Of a stretch of 64,000 nucleotides of DNA, positions 1 through 11,236 are shown in pieces. The stretch is from positions 111,201 to 175,200 of the forward strand of contig JAOTON010002195.1 in NCBI GenBank assembly GCA_034440635.1. The letters are read 5' to 3'. Made by a program: the position numbers and the translations under genes. The stretch comes from Lepas anatifera. Taxonomy: Eukaryota > Arthropoda > Thecostraca > Lepadidae. The notes beneath the pieces are model-generated. The model had not been told where the DNA came from. It did not search any database and was given only the letters and a program-made list of their open reading frames with translations. The stretch's first letter is position 1. Every line of letters starts with the position of its first letter.

Positions 1-1603
1 TACGTTTTTTTGCGACTCCCTCCTCCCAAACGTTTTGTCTAGCTCGTCCCTCAACAGAAGACATTATTTGGTGCGTAATGCGTGTGTGAAGAAGCAGTGG
101 GCCTGCAAAGGTAAAAACTGCTGGATAGTGGAGACATCTTCAGCTATAAAATACCTCTTGCTACTAATTCTTGCCTCGTCTCACCATCTAACTCGAGTTC
201 AAGTCCTCAGCAAGACCACGGAATAAGGGCTCCCTGATCCCCTATACCCCTACCCTTCCAACAGGATGAGAGTTGGTGACGCCATCTGACTTCGGCAGTT
301 GGTGCGTCGTAAAACCCAAAGGCATACCCACAGACTCATTCATCCGTGCGATATCTCCGCTGATTTCAGAAAGTGCCTGTCTATCGAACCATTATAGCAG
401 CACCTGCTTTCGATGTGTCTGCTGTGGCGACTTTACAGCTCATGCTCTCCTTGTCTTCCGGTGAGAATCCTGGTGGAGTTTCACGCGCGAGCAGTGCAGT
501 GTGACTATGAGCGCCCGAGCGCGAAAATCAAGCCCCGTTATCGACACATCAACCAGAGCCTGCGCCCGGCCGCATGGTCTGATGAACTACCTAGATAACG
601 GGATAAAAATCGCGTAAGCGCTACTGAGTGTGGTGTAGCCCGCTTCCGACCATACAAGGGTTTTCATGTCTGACTGTAGAATAATGAACATTAATCAGAT
701 GTGCTCCATCAAAATGCATCGGAATAACAACTTCCTTTGAACTATCGAGTTTTTCACTAAGGTGTTTTTTGTATGACCATGAAATGATCGGTCCAATCCC
801 ACCAACAGCGGCAGTATTGACAGGCCTCAGGGCCACAGTGTTGATAAAAACAGTTGTGGAAAATAAACAGGCATGAACACAGAAAATGGTCTAAAGGTGC
901 ATGTCCCTGGTCCGTTGTGTTCCTCAAAATTTTGTAATGGGAAGGAAATAGTGCTAGAGTTAAACTATTAAATTATCTTGAGTTTAATCGAGCGCTGATG
1001 AAAGGCCGTATGAAAATATTGATTCTCTCTGCCTGAATTTTACGAAGCATTTAAACTTGCATCGATGTGTATACATGTATACCTCTTCATTCTGCATCAT
1101 TCCCGAGGCCTTCCAATGGGCGCGACAGCATGTATTCAGGGACCATTTCCAGGTCCTACTATTTCTTGGATGGATTGGAGCCGCTGTAGCACGTCATAAA
1201 CTGGGAAGTAGGGAAGCCAGTTTTATGATTAAGGGAGTGTATTTGCATAAGGAATGGAGCCAACATGTGATGATCCTAGTTATCATTAACTATATTAAGA
1301 CACATCAATAATGGCTCTTACAAAAACCAAAAGCAAATTCAGTGATCTTAAAACCGTGCCAGGTAAGGTGAATTGCTCCCGACAATGTAAATGACCTTGC
1401 AAGCCCGGACATACAATTTCTTGAGCACGTCTCTGTTCTAAACGCCTCCGGCAGTCGCATCAACAAAAAGGCGTGTTTCCATGACATCCGTGCATTGAAA
1501 CGTGCTCCCTGCGCGATCAGGAACTCCGCAGCTACACAGAAGCGGAGGTGAAATCCACCGCATCTGATTGCCATCCACACAGAGACTTTTCTCTGCTTTC
1601 CAG
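1..1603. other. Upstream/intronic DNA with no recognised gene
   Basis: No exon, RNA or repeat could be recognised here. The polypyrimidine tract and AG at 1588-1603 belong to the 3' splice site of the first visible PHM exon, which begins in phase 1, so at least one further coding exon must precede it. Short open frames in this stretch on both strands lack family resemblance. Confidence 0.5.
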
Positions 1604-1761
1604 TGGCGTTCGAGCCCAACGCGACGGCGGACACGGCACACCACATGCTGCTGTACGGCTGCGAACGGCCGGGAACTGACGATGCCGTTTGGAGCTGTGG
1701 TGACATGGCTGTAAAAGACCCCAGCAAAAAGTCGGGCCCCATCTGTCGCGGAGCCTCTCAG
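1604..1761 (+). CDS. Phm: PHM exon with the His-His copper(H) ligands
   Basis: The exon opens after a strong acceptor (TTTTCTCTGCTTTCCAG, ends 1603) and closes at CTCAG|GTGAG, with the donor at 1762. It starts by completing a codon and ends in phase 0. Near its start it encodes AFEPNATADTAHHMLLYGCE, which matches the family signature in which the adjacent histidines (His107 and His108 of the rat enzyme) bind the CuH site. Two further cysteines, in WSCGD and PICRG, lie where the family has disulphide partners. The minus-strand open frames over the same bases are shadows. The next exon (5455) starts in phase 0, so the junction Q|V continues into the family's IYAWARNAP-like segment. Confidence 0.9.
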
Positions 1762-4700
1762 GTGAGACGGAAGTCATGGCGGCGTTACTACTTTTTCAGT
1801 GTTAACGCGCAGAACAGGGTGTTCCGTTGCACGACAGCGCAGAAAGCCGTAATAGGTGTGACTAATGACTACTATTATCGTAAACGGGAGCTAGAAGGTG
1901 TAATTAATGGTAACTACTGAAACTAGTGATATCTTTTCCGAGAAGTTGAGCCATGTTTAGGGGATATTTCTCTGTTTGCTGCACTTTTTTAGGAGTTCCC
2001 TAAGATCATTATCTACTTCTGAGCTAAGCAGGCTGGAACTAAGTGTGTTTATGAGCAATAATCCCCTTAGTAATCCTCCTAATCTCCTGACTAATAGGTA
2101 CGATTATCGTTAGGAAGATAAATTAACCTACCTGCCTAATCGATACAATTTCGCACTATGCACCAGTGAAGTTTATCTCGATTAATCGGTCATTGGCATG
2201 ACAGCTTGGCGTTGGCTGTCTGCTGAACTCAGCTGTTACGCAGTTGGTAGATCGGACAAACCAGACCCATTACATCCACCCTAATCCGCTCCAGGTTCTA
2301 ACTCGGATCTACTCCAGATTTTTGGCTCATTCAGCGCCCGTTTGCTTTCCACACTTGAAACTTGGCATCTCGTTTTCTCCTGCCACTCTTGCTTCAACCT
2401 GCCATTGCCGATTCCGAGAACTTTTACACTCGCGGATATATGTTGAATAAAATACTTCAACCACCTAGATCCCTGTCGCCAATCTCAAGATTCATCCAAA
2501 ATTTGGACAAGGTGCTAAACCGACAATGGGCGTTCCATGGATCTTTCGAGTCTGTGGATCTTACAGTTCAAAACTGTATCATTGTTCTATATTGATTGCT
2601 AAGTAATTGTAATTGTTCTATATTAATTGGCCGTGGCCCTGGGCGTCATCACTGTTCGTTATCAATTGTTGATTAATTGTAATTGTTCTATATTAATTGA
2701 TCGTGGCCCTGGACTTCATCATTGGTCTATGTTAATTTTGATTAATTGTAATTGTTCTAAACTAATTGGTCATGGCCCTGGGCGTTGACAACAGGGAACG
2801 GGGTGGTCCCCATTTTTTAGACTTGACCAAATTGTCTTGCCTTTGGTTCCGATTAACTACACAGACCTACGTACATTAGGCCATGTCGTGATACCACTTT
2901 TGGATCTTTGATTACCGGGTGTTTTTAATGTATTGATGGCCGCTGATACGATTTTCTGGTCGAAAATGTGAATTCGAAAAATATTTGCCCGCGCAGCCGT
3001 TTGAAATTCTTCCGGTTTGCCAAAATTTCGATGTTTTGATATCTCACGGACCATAAAATGCAACTAATGTATTGGAAGGGCTCCAGAACTTTAAAACCAT
3101 TCATCTGAACAATTTGAAACATTTTTAACTCCTTGAAATATATATTTACCTGGAAAAGTACCTTGGAAGACAGGGATGTTTAGCTAAAAGATGATAATAG
3201 ATGGCGCGCATGACGCGGTGTGGCTCGTGCTTATGACGAGCTATTGAGGAGCTGGATATGGATTTGGCCTATTATGAATTCGTGATGGCATTTGCTTTCT
3301 AGATGATCGATTTCTCTCGCTTGCGTTTTAAATATAATTAGTAATGGTTGTTTCAAGCGGTCCATTAGGATGGCCGCCTATATGATTGGTATCTTGATGT
3401 GTCCTGCAGAAATTTCGTATTAAAATATATGGGCCGTCGATTATGTTGATTAGTCTTGCTATCACTAGCAAGGAGAATACCGTTTTCGGGAAAATGAAGC
3501 TCCGCCCCGTTGCCGTCATACATGCCGTTGTGGTCGAATTTGATGCTGCGGTTTGAAGAGACTGAGGCCGGAAGCGGACGTTCTGTTTCATAGCTTCATA
3601 TTCGACCGACCGCTGATGAGTTACCGAGACTTCGAGGCATTGTGCCGCAGAAACAGGTACAAGTTCGCTGAGAAATAGGAAGCTTTATAATTTGAAGGAA
3701 CGATCGAGGCGCCTCAAAACATGAGATATTGTGCATGGACAAGCATGACACCATTGTTTGACATATCAACGGCTCACCTAAAGTATCGGCAACGAATTTC
3801 TGGAAGACCGCGGTGAGCGGGTTGTATATTGGTGGCTTGATGCGTCGTGACAGACATTGGGCGGGGTGGCGCCACTGCTGTCGTTTGGCTACCGGTTCTC
3901 CGGATGTTGCGTTCTGACGGGCCAAGCTGCGTCGAACGCAACGCACTTGCGCGACCGCTGGTGGTTTGCGCGGAGCTTCTTTTGTAGCATCCCGCTGCTA
4001 ACACGCCGCCGCGATCGGCTCTGGCGGTATAAATCACTCGGAAGAAAACTTTCTAATGTTACACGAGTCGTTTTAGACTTGTCGGGTGATTGTATTATTG
4101 TGCTCGAATACGGACGAGCCGGCCTCCCGATCGGCCTTTTGGCGGCAACAGGTGGGTTGCCGGCTGTGCCCTTCATGGTTGTCGGCAAGCCCCATATACC
4201 TCTGTGCTTCTCGTTGGGAAATGCTCTTTGGTGCCTTTGATGGTAGCTCTGCTTTATATGTCAACAATGTGATCATGTTTTGTGGTATACCTTTTTTTGT
4301 GACGCCTTCGTCGTTCTGGTTCGTGTATTTGTCTTGTCTTGCTGGCATGCTCTTCTGTAGTCTCGGACTCTCGCGGTCGGTTATTTGCTTTGAACGCGAA
4401 TGTTCTCTGGCTCTTCAGCCGCGCATCTTTGCCGACGTGATCGGCTGGTTAGCGGCGCATGCTGTGAATCATGTTAGCGGCTTACGGCGGCGCTGGTGTG
4501 GTGTACTCTTTTCCCGAATGGTATTCTCTTGCTGTGATAGGCATCTAATATATCGACTGGCTCTGCACTTTTATACTGAATTGATCCGCAGTGACTACGC
4601 GATACTATCTATGGCTGCTGCTGATCTGATTGGCTGTTTAAACCATTCATATTTTAAACTGCAAGCGAATCTGATCTCTTGTGAGGTAATGTTCTTCTAA

Positions 4701-5454
4701 TTCAAATGCTCAATCTTATCGCTCCTTTGGCTATGTTCGTGACTAGCGACGTGCGGGGTGGTTGGTGCGGCGCGTTTTTCTTTTTGTCACCCGTCTTTAG
4801 TCTTTTAGTTTTTTAGGGTAAAAGGTTTGCATTGTTCGTTTCATGGTTTTAAGTTCTGGGCCTTTTGAATACATCGTTGCCTTGTTTTCCGTGGATATGA
4901 AAATCGAATATTGGCAACCGGATTCAGCGCGGGCAATATTCAATTACTTCGACCGATCGTTCGTTAAACCGAATAAGATCCTGTAAAGGTACACGCCTAA
5001 CGTACATGCTCCCAATTTTAGTGTTTGTGAAGTGCATCAGAAGCTTCTTCAAAGACGTCCAACATGTTCGAGCTTTGCTTCCAACCCCAACGGTTACTTC
5101 ATCGCCGGTCTGAGGTACATACCCCTCCCCAAGTAAAAATCCGTAGCAATGCCTCTATTCATGTCAAGCAGCTTTTAAAGTTCCTGTACTGTTTCATCCA
5201 AATGCCGTGTTGATTCATTGCTAGCATTCGTGGATTATTTCGAGAGTTCATAGCGTAATTTGTGACTGATACAAACTATGGTAACAGCGGGTCAGCCGGT
5301 AGAAGGCTCAAATCGGTACCTGTGACGTACATACCTGAAAGTCGATCATAACATCCAACCATCTACACTCAGACTCAGGCCGTTTTTCATGAAAGAAAAG
5401 CCATCGGTGTCAGCAGCAGAATTTGATCACTGTGACAACGGTTGCCGATTTCAG
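1762..5454 (+). other. PHM intron with one AT-rich tandem repeat and no gene
   Basis: A 3.7-kb intron bounded by GTGAG and TTTCAG. It holds a three-copy 70-bp tandem repeat at 2604-2790. A + strand open frame at 4086-4700 has no recognisable domain or splice-site logic and is treated as chance. Confidence 0.75.
2604..2790. repeat. 70-bp AT-rich tandem repeat, three copies
   Basis: The string TAATTGTAATTGTTCTA starts at 2604, 2674 and 2743, giving periods of 70 and 69 bp. Each copy continues with a GTGGCCCTGG or ATGGCCCTGG block. The copies differ by several substitutions, so this is an old minisatellite. Confidence 0.85.
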
Positions 5455-5587
5455 GTGATATACGCGTGGGCGAAAAATGCCCCCAAACTAGTGCTGCCAC
5501 CTGGAGTGGCGTTCCATGTCGGCAAGACCACCGCCCTGAAATATCTCACCCTACAGGTGCACTATGCTGACGTCACGGCTTTCCAAG
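5455..5587 (+). CDS. Phm: PHM exon with the third CuH histidine
   Basis: This 133-bp exon follows GATTTCAG and ends at CCAAG|GTAGGT, starting in phase 0 and ending in phase 1. It encodes VIYAWAKNAPKLVLPPGVAF and then LKYLTLQVHYADVTAFQ. The family's conserved segment YAWA-NAP and the QVHY motif are both present. The histidine of QVHY corresponds to His172, the third ligand of CuH. The start at 5455 is chosen because it continues the preceding phase-0 exon without gain or loss and because the upstream frame has no family similarity. Confidence 0.92.
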
Positions 5588-5875
5588 GTAGGTCACATAA
5601 TGTAGGTCTCAGCTGAGGGGCTAGTATCCAAATTTTGAATTGTGGTTCGCAATTAAAATCTACACCTTGTGTCGTTTTGCAGCGCTTCCATGATATGTGG
5701 TCGCGTTTTTTTTAACTGTATAACATCTGTGGCCTGCGTTCTACACCCTTGCTAGTTTCTCTTCTTTTTACGGCATCCAAGCCACAGACGCACACGATTT
5801 TTTCTAAGGGATGCAGTGTGGTCTGTCAGCTTTTTCCCCGATATAATCACTATGACTGTTACCCCTTCTTTCCAG

Positions 5876-5927
5876 ACGGCAAGAGGAAGGATGATTCGGG
5901 AGTTGTTTTGACTTACACCGAAACACC
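5876..5927 (+). CDS. Phm: PHM small linker exon
   Basis: This 52-bp exon lies between CTTCTTTCCAG (ends 5875) and CC|GTGAGT (donor at 5928). It starts in phase 1 and ends in phase 2, encoding roughly DGKRKDDSGVVLTYTETP. In PHM proteins the equivalent segment, with the invariant D-SG-, follows the QVHY strand and leads into the hinge between the two copper domains. The exon is too short to be found by open-frame length. It is supported by its phase with both neighbours and its position in the protein. The retroelement LTR begins only 139 bp past the donor. Confidence 0.85.
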
Positions 5928-6061
5928 GTGAGTCATTTGTACCAGTTCCAGCGCACTGTGCGACAAAAGCCGAACATCACGTTTTTGTGGAGGCGGTCCT
6001 TAATAATACTTCTGGGGTTTAACGACGCACCGACTGCAGGGGTCATATGGCTTCGGAGGGC

Positions 6062-6065
6062 AAAG
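6062..6065. repeat. Target site duplication AAAG, left
   Basis: AAAG directly precedes the left LTR and is repeated at 16723-16726 directly after the right LTR. A 4-bp duplication fits Ty3/Gypsy integrases. Confidence 0.8.
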
Positions 6066-6327
6066 TGTTGTGATGTGAACCAAGCGAGACCCAGAAGCAG
6101 AATGAGTGTATTTCAACCAAAGCCATTCTAGATTAAATAGTGCCGGGGGGTGACGCCCGATGAGTCCCGTGGGTGGAGAAGATCGATGTTAGCTGCTGGC
6201 AGAGTAAATGGTTGGCGCGTGGCTTCACCACTGGACACGTGGGGGTTCAGTGTCCCTGTCTTCGGTCGATATCTCCGTGCCAGGCCACCACTGCACAGCG
6301 CCTACACCCACGCTCTCACATATCACA
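6066..6327 (-). repeat. 3' LTR of the Gypsy element
   Basis: 262 bp, starting TGTTGTGATG and ending ATATCACA on the + strand, so it has the TG...CA ends of an LTR. It matches 16461-16722 in length and nearly all positions. Read on the element's strand it contains a TATTTAA box as a possible promoter. Confidence 0.93.
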
Positions 6328-6340
6328 TCATCCCCCATAC
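6328..6340 (-). promoter_or_regulatory. Polypurine tract of the Gypsy element
   Basis: On the minus strand the bases ATGGGGGATGA lie directly against the 3' LTR, the position and composition expected for the primer of plus-strand DNA synthesis. Confidence 0.6.
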
Positions 6341-8498
6341 GGTAAAGAGTGATACGAAGTCTTTAAAGCAATACATAGTTACATAAGCTACATAGATACA
6401 TGCATATCATCACAACGATACAGGTCCATTCAATGGTGGATATCAGTAGACATATGGGTAGTTACGACGCCGCATTCAATATTGTGTGTTTTCGCTATAA
6501 AATTTGTTTCAATGGTTTATGTCTTGATTTCTTCATCTTGGTTGGTAAGCTTTCACATTCATGTTCTTACAATTTACAATACATACAATAGACATACACA
6601 GAGATAGACCAATACGCAAAGTCTCATTAGAAATGTGAGACGTGACCGACAGACCTGAATAACATAGGCAACAGGATTTACTACTTTAATTTGTAATATA
6701 CCAAGCTAAACGAGAGAACCATAAGCATTAATGAAACATCCACGGAGAACCTCGGATCACGGCATTGTCTGTTGGCACTTTTCATGATTCTTGGAAAGGC
6801 TTGTATAATTTTCAGTTCTAGTTTCTGCTCTTGAATCTTGCTGATCTTGGTGTGAGGCTTCAAGTCCCAATGGATTGTATTCTCGGCTTCAAGTTGTGTT
6901 CCATGCTTCAAGTTGCATTCCATCTTCTGCCGTCAACGCGTGGTGAGAGCAGTGCCAGTTGGAGATGCCGGGTAGAAATGGGGCATTCCGTGGCTGTTGG
7001 CGTTGTATTCTGAACCACGTTTGGAGTGGTAGATTGGCAGCAGGCGTTGCGTGACGGACCGGTGTAGATGGGGACTTGGGAAGCAACTTGAGCTGGACGT
7101 GCATGATGCTGGCGCCTTGGATGTGGTGCCAGGTGCCAGAGAACCGGGGCTGAATGGAACGGAAGCGCCCGGGGATTTGTGCCGAGGTATCATCGCGTGG
7201 AGCTCCATCAGAGCAGTCAGGTTTGCTTAGGGTGGGATTGAACGATAATGAGAAGTTCAGGTCTGTCAGGTTGCGTAGAGGCCCTGTGGACATAAACAGC
7301 CTGATTAGATACAGAAAAAACAGGGAGAACAACAATAAAAAGGCGTGACTTGGCAAGGGAAAGTAATAAAGTACATAGATGACAGACAATGGCAATTAAA
7401 ACATATGGGCAGGTTGTTTGTTTTGTTTGTTTTTTTACAGGTAGTTTCCTGACACTAGCAACAATATCGAATGATGTACAATATGGGGGCCAATGCGCCG
7501 TTCTTCATGTCTTGCTGAACATTTCGACATCTTGGGTTCCGGCTGCTTCAGATGAGACGCGGCTTTTCAACGTTGAGACGGCTGTTTTCCTGGTATTGAT
7601 TGGCTGCGGGGACGTGGCGAATGAATGGAGACGCCAGTTGTCGGGGCCAAGTTAGAGATGTTTTTTGTTTGTGGCGGGCGGCGGCGGCAGTAGCAGTGGA
7701 TGTTCTTTCGCAGCTCCAGGGGCGCATCCGGGCCTGAGTCTTCAACAAATAATCCTAAAACACTGCTGTAAAGAGAGGCAATGCAATTTACTACGTTATG
7801 GCGCGATTTCCATAAGGGTTACATGTCGGGGCGCCAAAAACAAAAAGAGGAGATGTTCACCAAAATACAACAGACCTGGGCCAGTAGGTCGGTGAACCAA
7901 GGGAAAGGCGTAATTGGCCATTGTAAGCCTAAATGGAAAAATATGCAGACAAAGAAGTCAATTTACCGTTACGTTGTAGTCTGCCGATGCTACGTTAATG
8001 GGAATGGAAGATGTGTGGGGAGGAAAAGGAAAACCAAAATTTTGACTCGATCGATATGATTTGTATCTGGTTGGGCTGGCCTGAGTGCGCCCTTGTAAAC
8101 CAACTAGCGCGAGAGGAACTTGATGGAAAGACGAAGCGCGGTGGCGCCAGCCAGTCGGTGTTGTCGCCGAAATTTGGCTCAGCGTCAGGGTTTGTAACGA
8201 TTTTGAAAACAGTCTCTAGCTAACAGTGTCGGGGCTAGGACTGCACCAGGGCTGGTCTGGGTGTTGTATGGGATATAAGGGGCACAGGTAGACGTGGCCA
8301 GCCGTAAGTTTGTGGGGTAAGTAAAATGAGACGAAGCAGTTGTACCAGTCGGGGAAAGGTACAAATGATAGTAGAAATTAGACAATATATAAAAATAATT
8401 GTGCGAATAGGCATACTAGGTAAATAATTTGGTAACTTGGTTCATCGGTAAACGCCTGACCGGTAAGGCAATCGAAACGCGTGCTCGCAACGTGTTTT
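6341..8498 (-). other. Gypsy element 3' region after env, function unknown
   Basis: About 2.15 kb between the envelope stop and the polypurine tract is unusually long for a 3' untranslated region. The longest minus-strand frame (6889-7395, 168 codons) begins with a hydrophobic stretch (FLLLFSLFFLYLIRLF) followed by a proline- and serine-rich tail. It resembles no family I recognise. It could be an accessory frame or chance. Confidence 0.4.
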
Positions 8499-8756
8499 TT
8501 ATCGTTTGATCAAAGTCAAGATTAAAGAGAAGAGGAAAATTCCAACGAGAAGAATACCAACGTAATAAAATGAGTTCTTGATTGAAGAGAAAAAGTTCGT
8601 AGAGGTGGAAGAAACATTGTCCCAAAATAGGGGATCTCGGGCAAAACCAAAAGCAGTAACGACGCTTGAGTTTCTCTCGACTAATTCTAATTCTGGGTCA
8701 TCCAAGCAAAACTGAATGGGTTCGCAGCTTTGGAGTTCATTGAAAACAAGGCACAA
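8499..8756 (-). CDS. env: Envelope C-terminal fragment with transmembrane anchor
   Basis: An 85-codon frame whose C-terminus is a membrane span (YVGILLVGIFLFSLILTLI) followed by a short basic cytoplasmic tail and a stop. It lies just downstream of the Gc-like frame and in a different frame, so it is best read as the last part of the same envelope gene, separated by a frameshift near 8757-8779. A stem plus anchor plus very short tail is what class II fusion glycoproteins have at this position. Confidence 0.65.
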   Translation of the reverse strand: MCLVFNELQSCEPIQFCLDDPELELVERNSSVVTAFGFARDPLFWDNVSSTSTNFFSSIKNSFYYVGILLVGIFLFSLILTLIKR

Positions 8757-8778
8757 ATTTTCTTTGTGGCATGCTTTT

Positions 8779-9861
8779 TTAAGTTTTAAATTCGATTTTG
8801 ATAGGAGCGTCGGATGTGGAGAGATAGATACTTATGGTGGAAAGCGGAATGTCTTGTAGATTGACTTGGGCTCTACCATCGGAGCATGTAGACTTGGCGG
8901 TGACTTGAAAATAAGCAGGAGTAGAACAGGCATAACAGCCTTGGACCGTAATTTCGCCGGTAATCTTCGGGCAAACTTGTATTGATCGGACAGTTACTTT
9001 CAAATCCTTTGTGTTCAGGTGGGCGATTGCAGGATTGGACTGTATGAGCTCTGATTTGAGAGTTCCTGCTTCATCAACGAAAAATTTGTGATTTGCGTAA
9101 ACGCGTGGTAAGCTATGAGATTTGTGAGAAGTCAGGGTTTTAACATAGCTGTCTTGGGAAGAGCAGGAAATACGTTCCTCATAGGAATGGCAAGTAACCA
9201 TATCATGGGGGAAAATGAATTTGGTATCATACGGTGTTTTTGATTGTATATCGCCGAGAGTGCCGGAAACGGGTTGATTTCGGGCAGAACTACGAGCTAA
9301 ATAAGATTCTTGGGGATTGTCGATGTTAATGACTAAACTATCCAATACCTGGATGGGCGGTTGATCGTAATGACCTAAAACGGTTACTTTAATGCCAGAA
9401 GGGGTGATTGACGTACCAGATGTTGCAAATTCGGTGAGTGCATTATTGATTGTTTCTTGAATGCTTACGACAGGGGTGCAGATTCCTCCGGTTATGCGTT
9501 GTACCTCAAAGGTTTGGTTATACTGGCCTACCAGGTACCATTTATAGAAGAAGCATGGCTGGGCGTGAATGATAGCACACATAGAGTTGTCTGCACCGAA
9601 GCAGTGTGCACGGCCGGGCCAAAAGTCAGCTTCTTTTGTTTTCCCTTCAAAGTTTGAGTTGCCTTGACGGCACCATCGTCCCCAAGAGCAGTACCTCGAC
9701 TGTGGGCAAGCTACGCTGCCTGATATGCGCGTTTCAACAGGAAACGTATAGTACATACGTTCCGTGTGCCAGTGGCACTCAGCGCGGTGATACGTTAACT
9801 GAATCTGGTATATGTTCGAGCCGTTTTCATCCTGAAGCCAAGGGCACGTTTTCCGAACCAA
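8779..9861 (-). CDS. env: Envelope Gc-like (class II fusion glycoprotein) fragment, frameshifted
   Basis: A 360-codon cysteine-rich frame downstream of the Gn-like part. It carries a cluster C-x5-C-x3-W-C, then P-G-x3-C, and an aromatic-rich CFFYKWY segment, the layout of the fusion-loop region of phlebovirus-like Gc proteins. A later VQGCYACST block followed by a beta-rich stretch fits the domain III region. Assignment is by motif layout only. The upstream end is not a true start: the frame is cut off from the 5' half of env by a break between 9861 and 9960, and the membrane anchor is in another frame downstream. Retroelements that have captured phlebovirus-like envelopes are known in animals. 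Confidence 0.6.
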   Translation of the reverse strand: MVRKTCPWLQDENGSNIYQIQLTYHRAECHWHTERMYYTFPVETRISGSVACPQSRYCSWGRWCRQGNSNFEGKTKEADFWPGRAHCFGADNSMCAIIHAQPCFFYKWYLVGQYNQTFEVQRITGGICTPVVSIQETINNALTEFATSGTSITPSGIKVTVLGHYDQPPIQVLDSLVINIDNPQESYLARSSARNQPVSGTLGDIQSKTPYDTKFIFPHDMVTCHSYEERISCSSQDSYVKTLTSHKSHSLPRVYANHKFFVDEAGTLKSELIQSNPAIAHLNTKDLKVTVRSIQVCPKITGEITVQGCYACSTPAYFQVTAKSTCSDGRAQVNLQDIPLSTISIYLSTSDAPIKIEFKT

Positions 9862-9959
9862 GGGTTTTCATGGTTATCTGAATATTAGCGCTAATTTGGC
9901 AAGTTTTTGTATCATGCAGCGTTTGGCATGATTTGACAGTCGAGTGAATAATGTTATGT

Positions 9960-11201
9960 TCATTGCAGCCCAGCACAATAAGTGGTACCAGAAGAGCTAG
10001 AATACACCAAAGAATATCTTACCTGGAATGTAGAAGAAGGGGAAGCGCGAGTGGTGGATGTCAAGGAGGGAGTGTCGAATAGCTGTGATTGCATGGAATT
10101 AAACTTTGTTTTTGTTTCGGTTCCAGCCAAAACACCAAGACGCATTATAAAACGGGGGACGGTCTTCATGCATCTAAAGAGGGCAATTACGCATCGTAGT
10201 ATCCAACGAGAGGCGAAATAGGTAGAATTGACAATGAAACGTAGATAAACTAGGACCAAGAGAGATAGAAATGCGGTACTGGCATAAACGACGTACTGGA
10301 TCATGGTCGGGAGGCAGTGAAGATTGTAAAACAAATCTATGCAAATCAAACAAGTGAGTCTTTCACAATGGGTGGTGCCGGAAACGTGAACTGATCCTTC
10401 TAAAACTGAGCTGTTAATAGAGATGAATTTAAACGCAAGGAGTCCAGATTCGTATCGGAGTTGGCGAGGAATTTTGCATTGTTTGGACATATCATCAAAT
10501 TGATGGGTGAGCTCGTTATCATTTTTGTTCATGACCATGAGACCTGGAGTATTTACGGTGAAAATTGGGTCATGAAATGTGATCAGTCCATCATCGCTAT
10601 GGAAAATTGCAGAATCATCGCTTAAAAGGTGGCGGGTTGACTTTTTAGAACGAATTTCAGATTGTGAATACACGCAGGTTTTGAACGAGTGGATCGCCGG
10701 GTCAATGATGAATTCGTTGGAGTCTAACTGGATTTTGTATGTGATGGTACCGTTTTTGGTTATACAGGTACACGGTGAATCGGAAGAACAACTCATCGTT
10801 GAACAAAATTCGGCGTCGCCCCTGCACAATTGGGTTTCTGGACATTCGCACATTGATTTTTGTCTGTAATCCCAGCAATCAAAGTATTCTTTGGGACCAT
10901 GAGAGTTGTCTTGGATGGATGTATAAATGATGGATGGGGCAATCCACTCGTTGTTGTGAAAGAGGAAGCTTGACCAGGCGACGATTGTGCACGAACTGCA
11001 GGGTCGGCAGTCTGTGCAGTCATCGTTTTCCGAGCAAACGCCCTCGGGAAGCTTGCCAGGAAAGGTGTTGACCTGGCACCTTTCCTTGCCGTCGATGCTG
11101 TGACACAGTGCGAAGCGGGCCGCCGGGGTTGCGCCATCGAGCTGGATTGGTATGCCCGCGAGCACTATTGTCACCAGGAGCAGTCGTATTACCATCAACA
11201 T
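9960..11201 (-). CDS. env: Envelope N-terminal (Gn-like) glycoprotein
   Basis: A 413-codon frame beginning with a clear signal peptide (MLMVIRLLLVTIVLAG) and followed by a cysteine-rich ectodomain with many C-x2-C and C-x3-C spacings and NGT and NSS glycosylation sites. A strong membrane span lies near residues 305-325, with a second hydrophobic stretch close by, then a basic tail. A basic run (RSKKSTR, near residue 185) could be a protease site. This design, signal peptide, ectodomain and double span ahead of a Gc-like part, is that of a bunyavirus-type Gn. The start ATG directly follows TTTGACTGTTTCAG on the same strand, a good 3' splice site, so env is probably made from a spliced RNA. It starts 36 nt after the pol stop. 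Confidence 0.7.
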   Translation of the reverse strand: MLMVIRLLLVTIVLAGIPIQLDGATPAARFALCHSIDGKERCQVNTFPGKLPEGVCSENDDCTDCRPCSSCTIVAWSSFLFHNNEWIAPSIIYTSIQDNSHGPKEYFDCWDYRQKSMCECPETQLCRGDAEFCSTMSCSSDSPCTCITKNGTITYKIQLDSNEFIIDPAIHSFKTCVYSQSEIRSKKSTRHLLSDDSAIFHSDDGLITFHDPIFTVNTPGLMVMNKNDNELTHQFDDMSKQCKIPRQLRYESGLLAFKFISINSSVLEGSVHVSGTTHCERLTCLICIDLFYNLHCLPTMIQYVVYASTAFLSLLVLVYLRFIVNSTYFASRWILRCVIALFRCMKTVPRFIMRLGVLAGTETKTKFNSMQSQLFDTPSLTSTTRASPSSTFQVRYSLVYSSSSGTTYCAGLQ

Positions 11202-11236
11202 CTGAAACAGTCAAATTAGTTACATAATTGGTCTTC

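Noticed and set aside
1057..1311. Possible N-terminal PHM exon
   Set aside because: Hydrophobic stretches but no match to the family's N-terminal region and no donor in the right phase.
1305..1777. Open frames of 68-145 codons on the minus strand
   Set aside because: They overlap the antisense of the PHM exon 1604-1761, whose codon bias opens the opposite strand.
4086..4700. 204-codon open frame on the + strand in the first PHM intron
   Set aside because: No recognisable domain, no ordered hydrophobic pattern or splice context, and it overlaps open frames on the other strand. Best explained as a chance GC-rich open frame.
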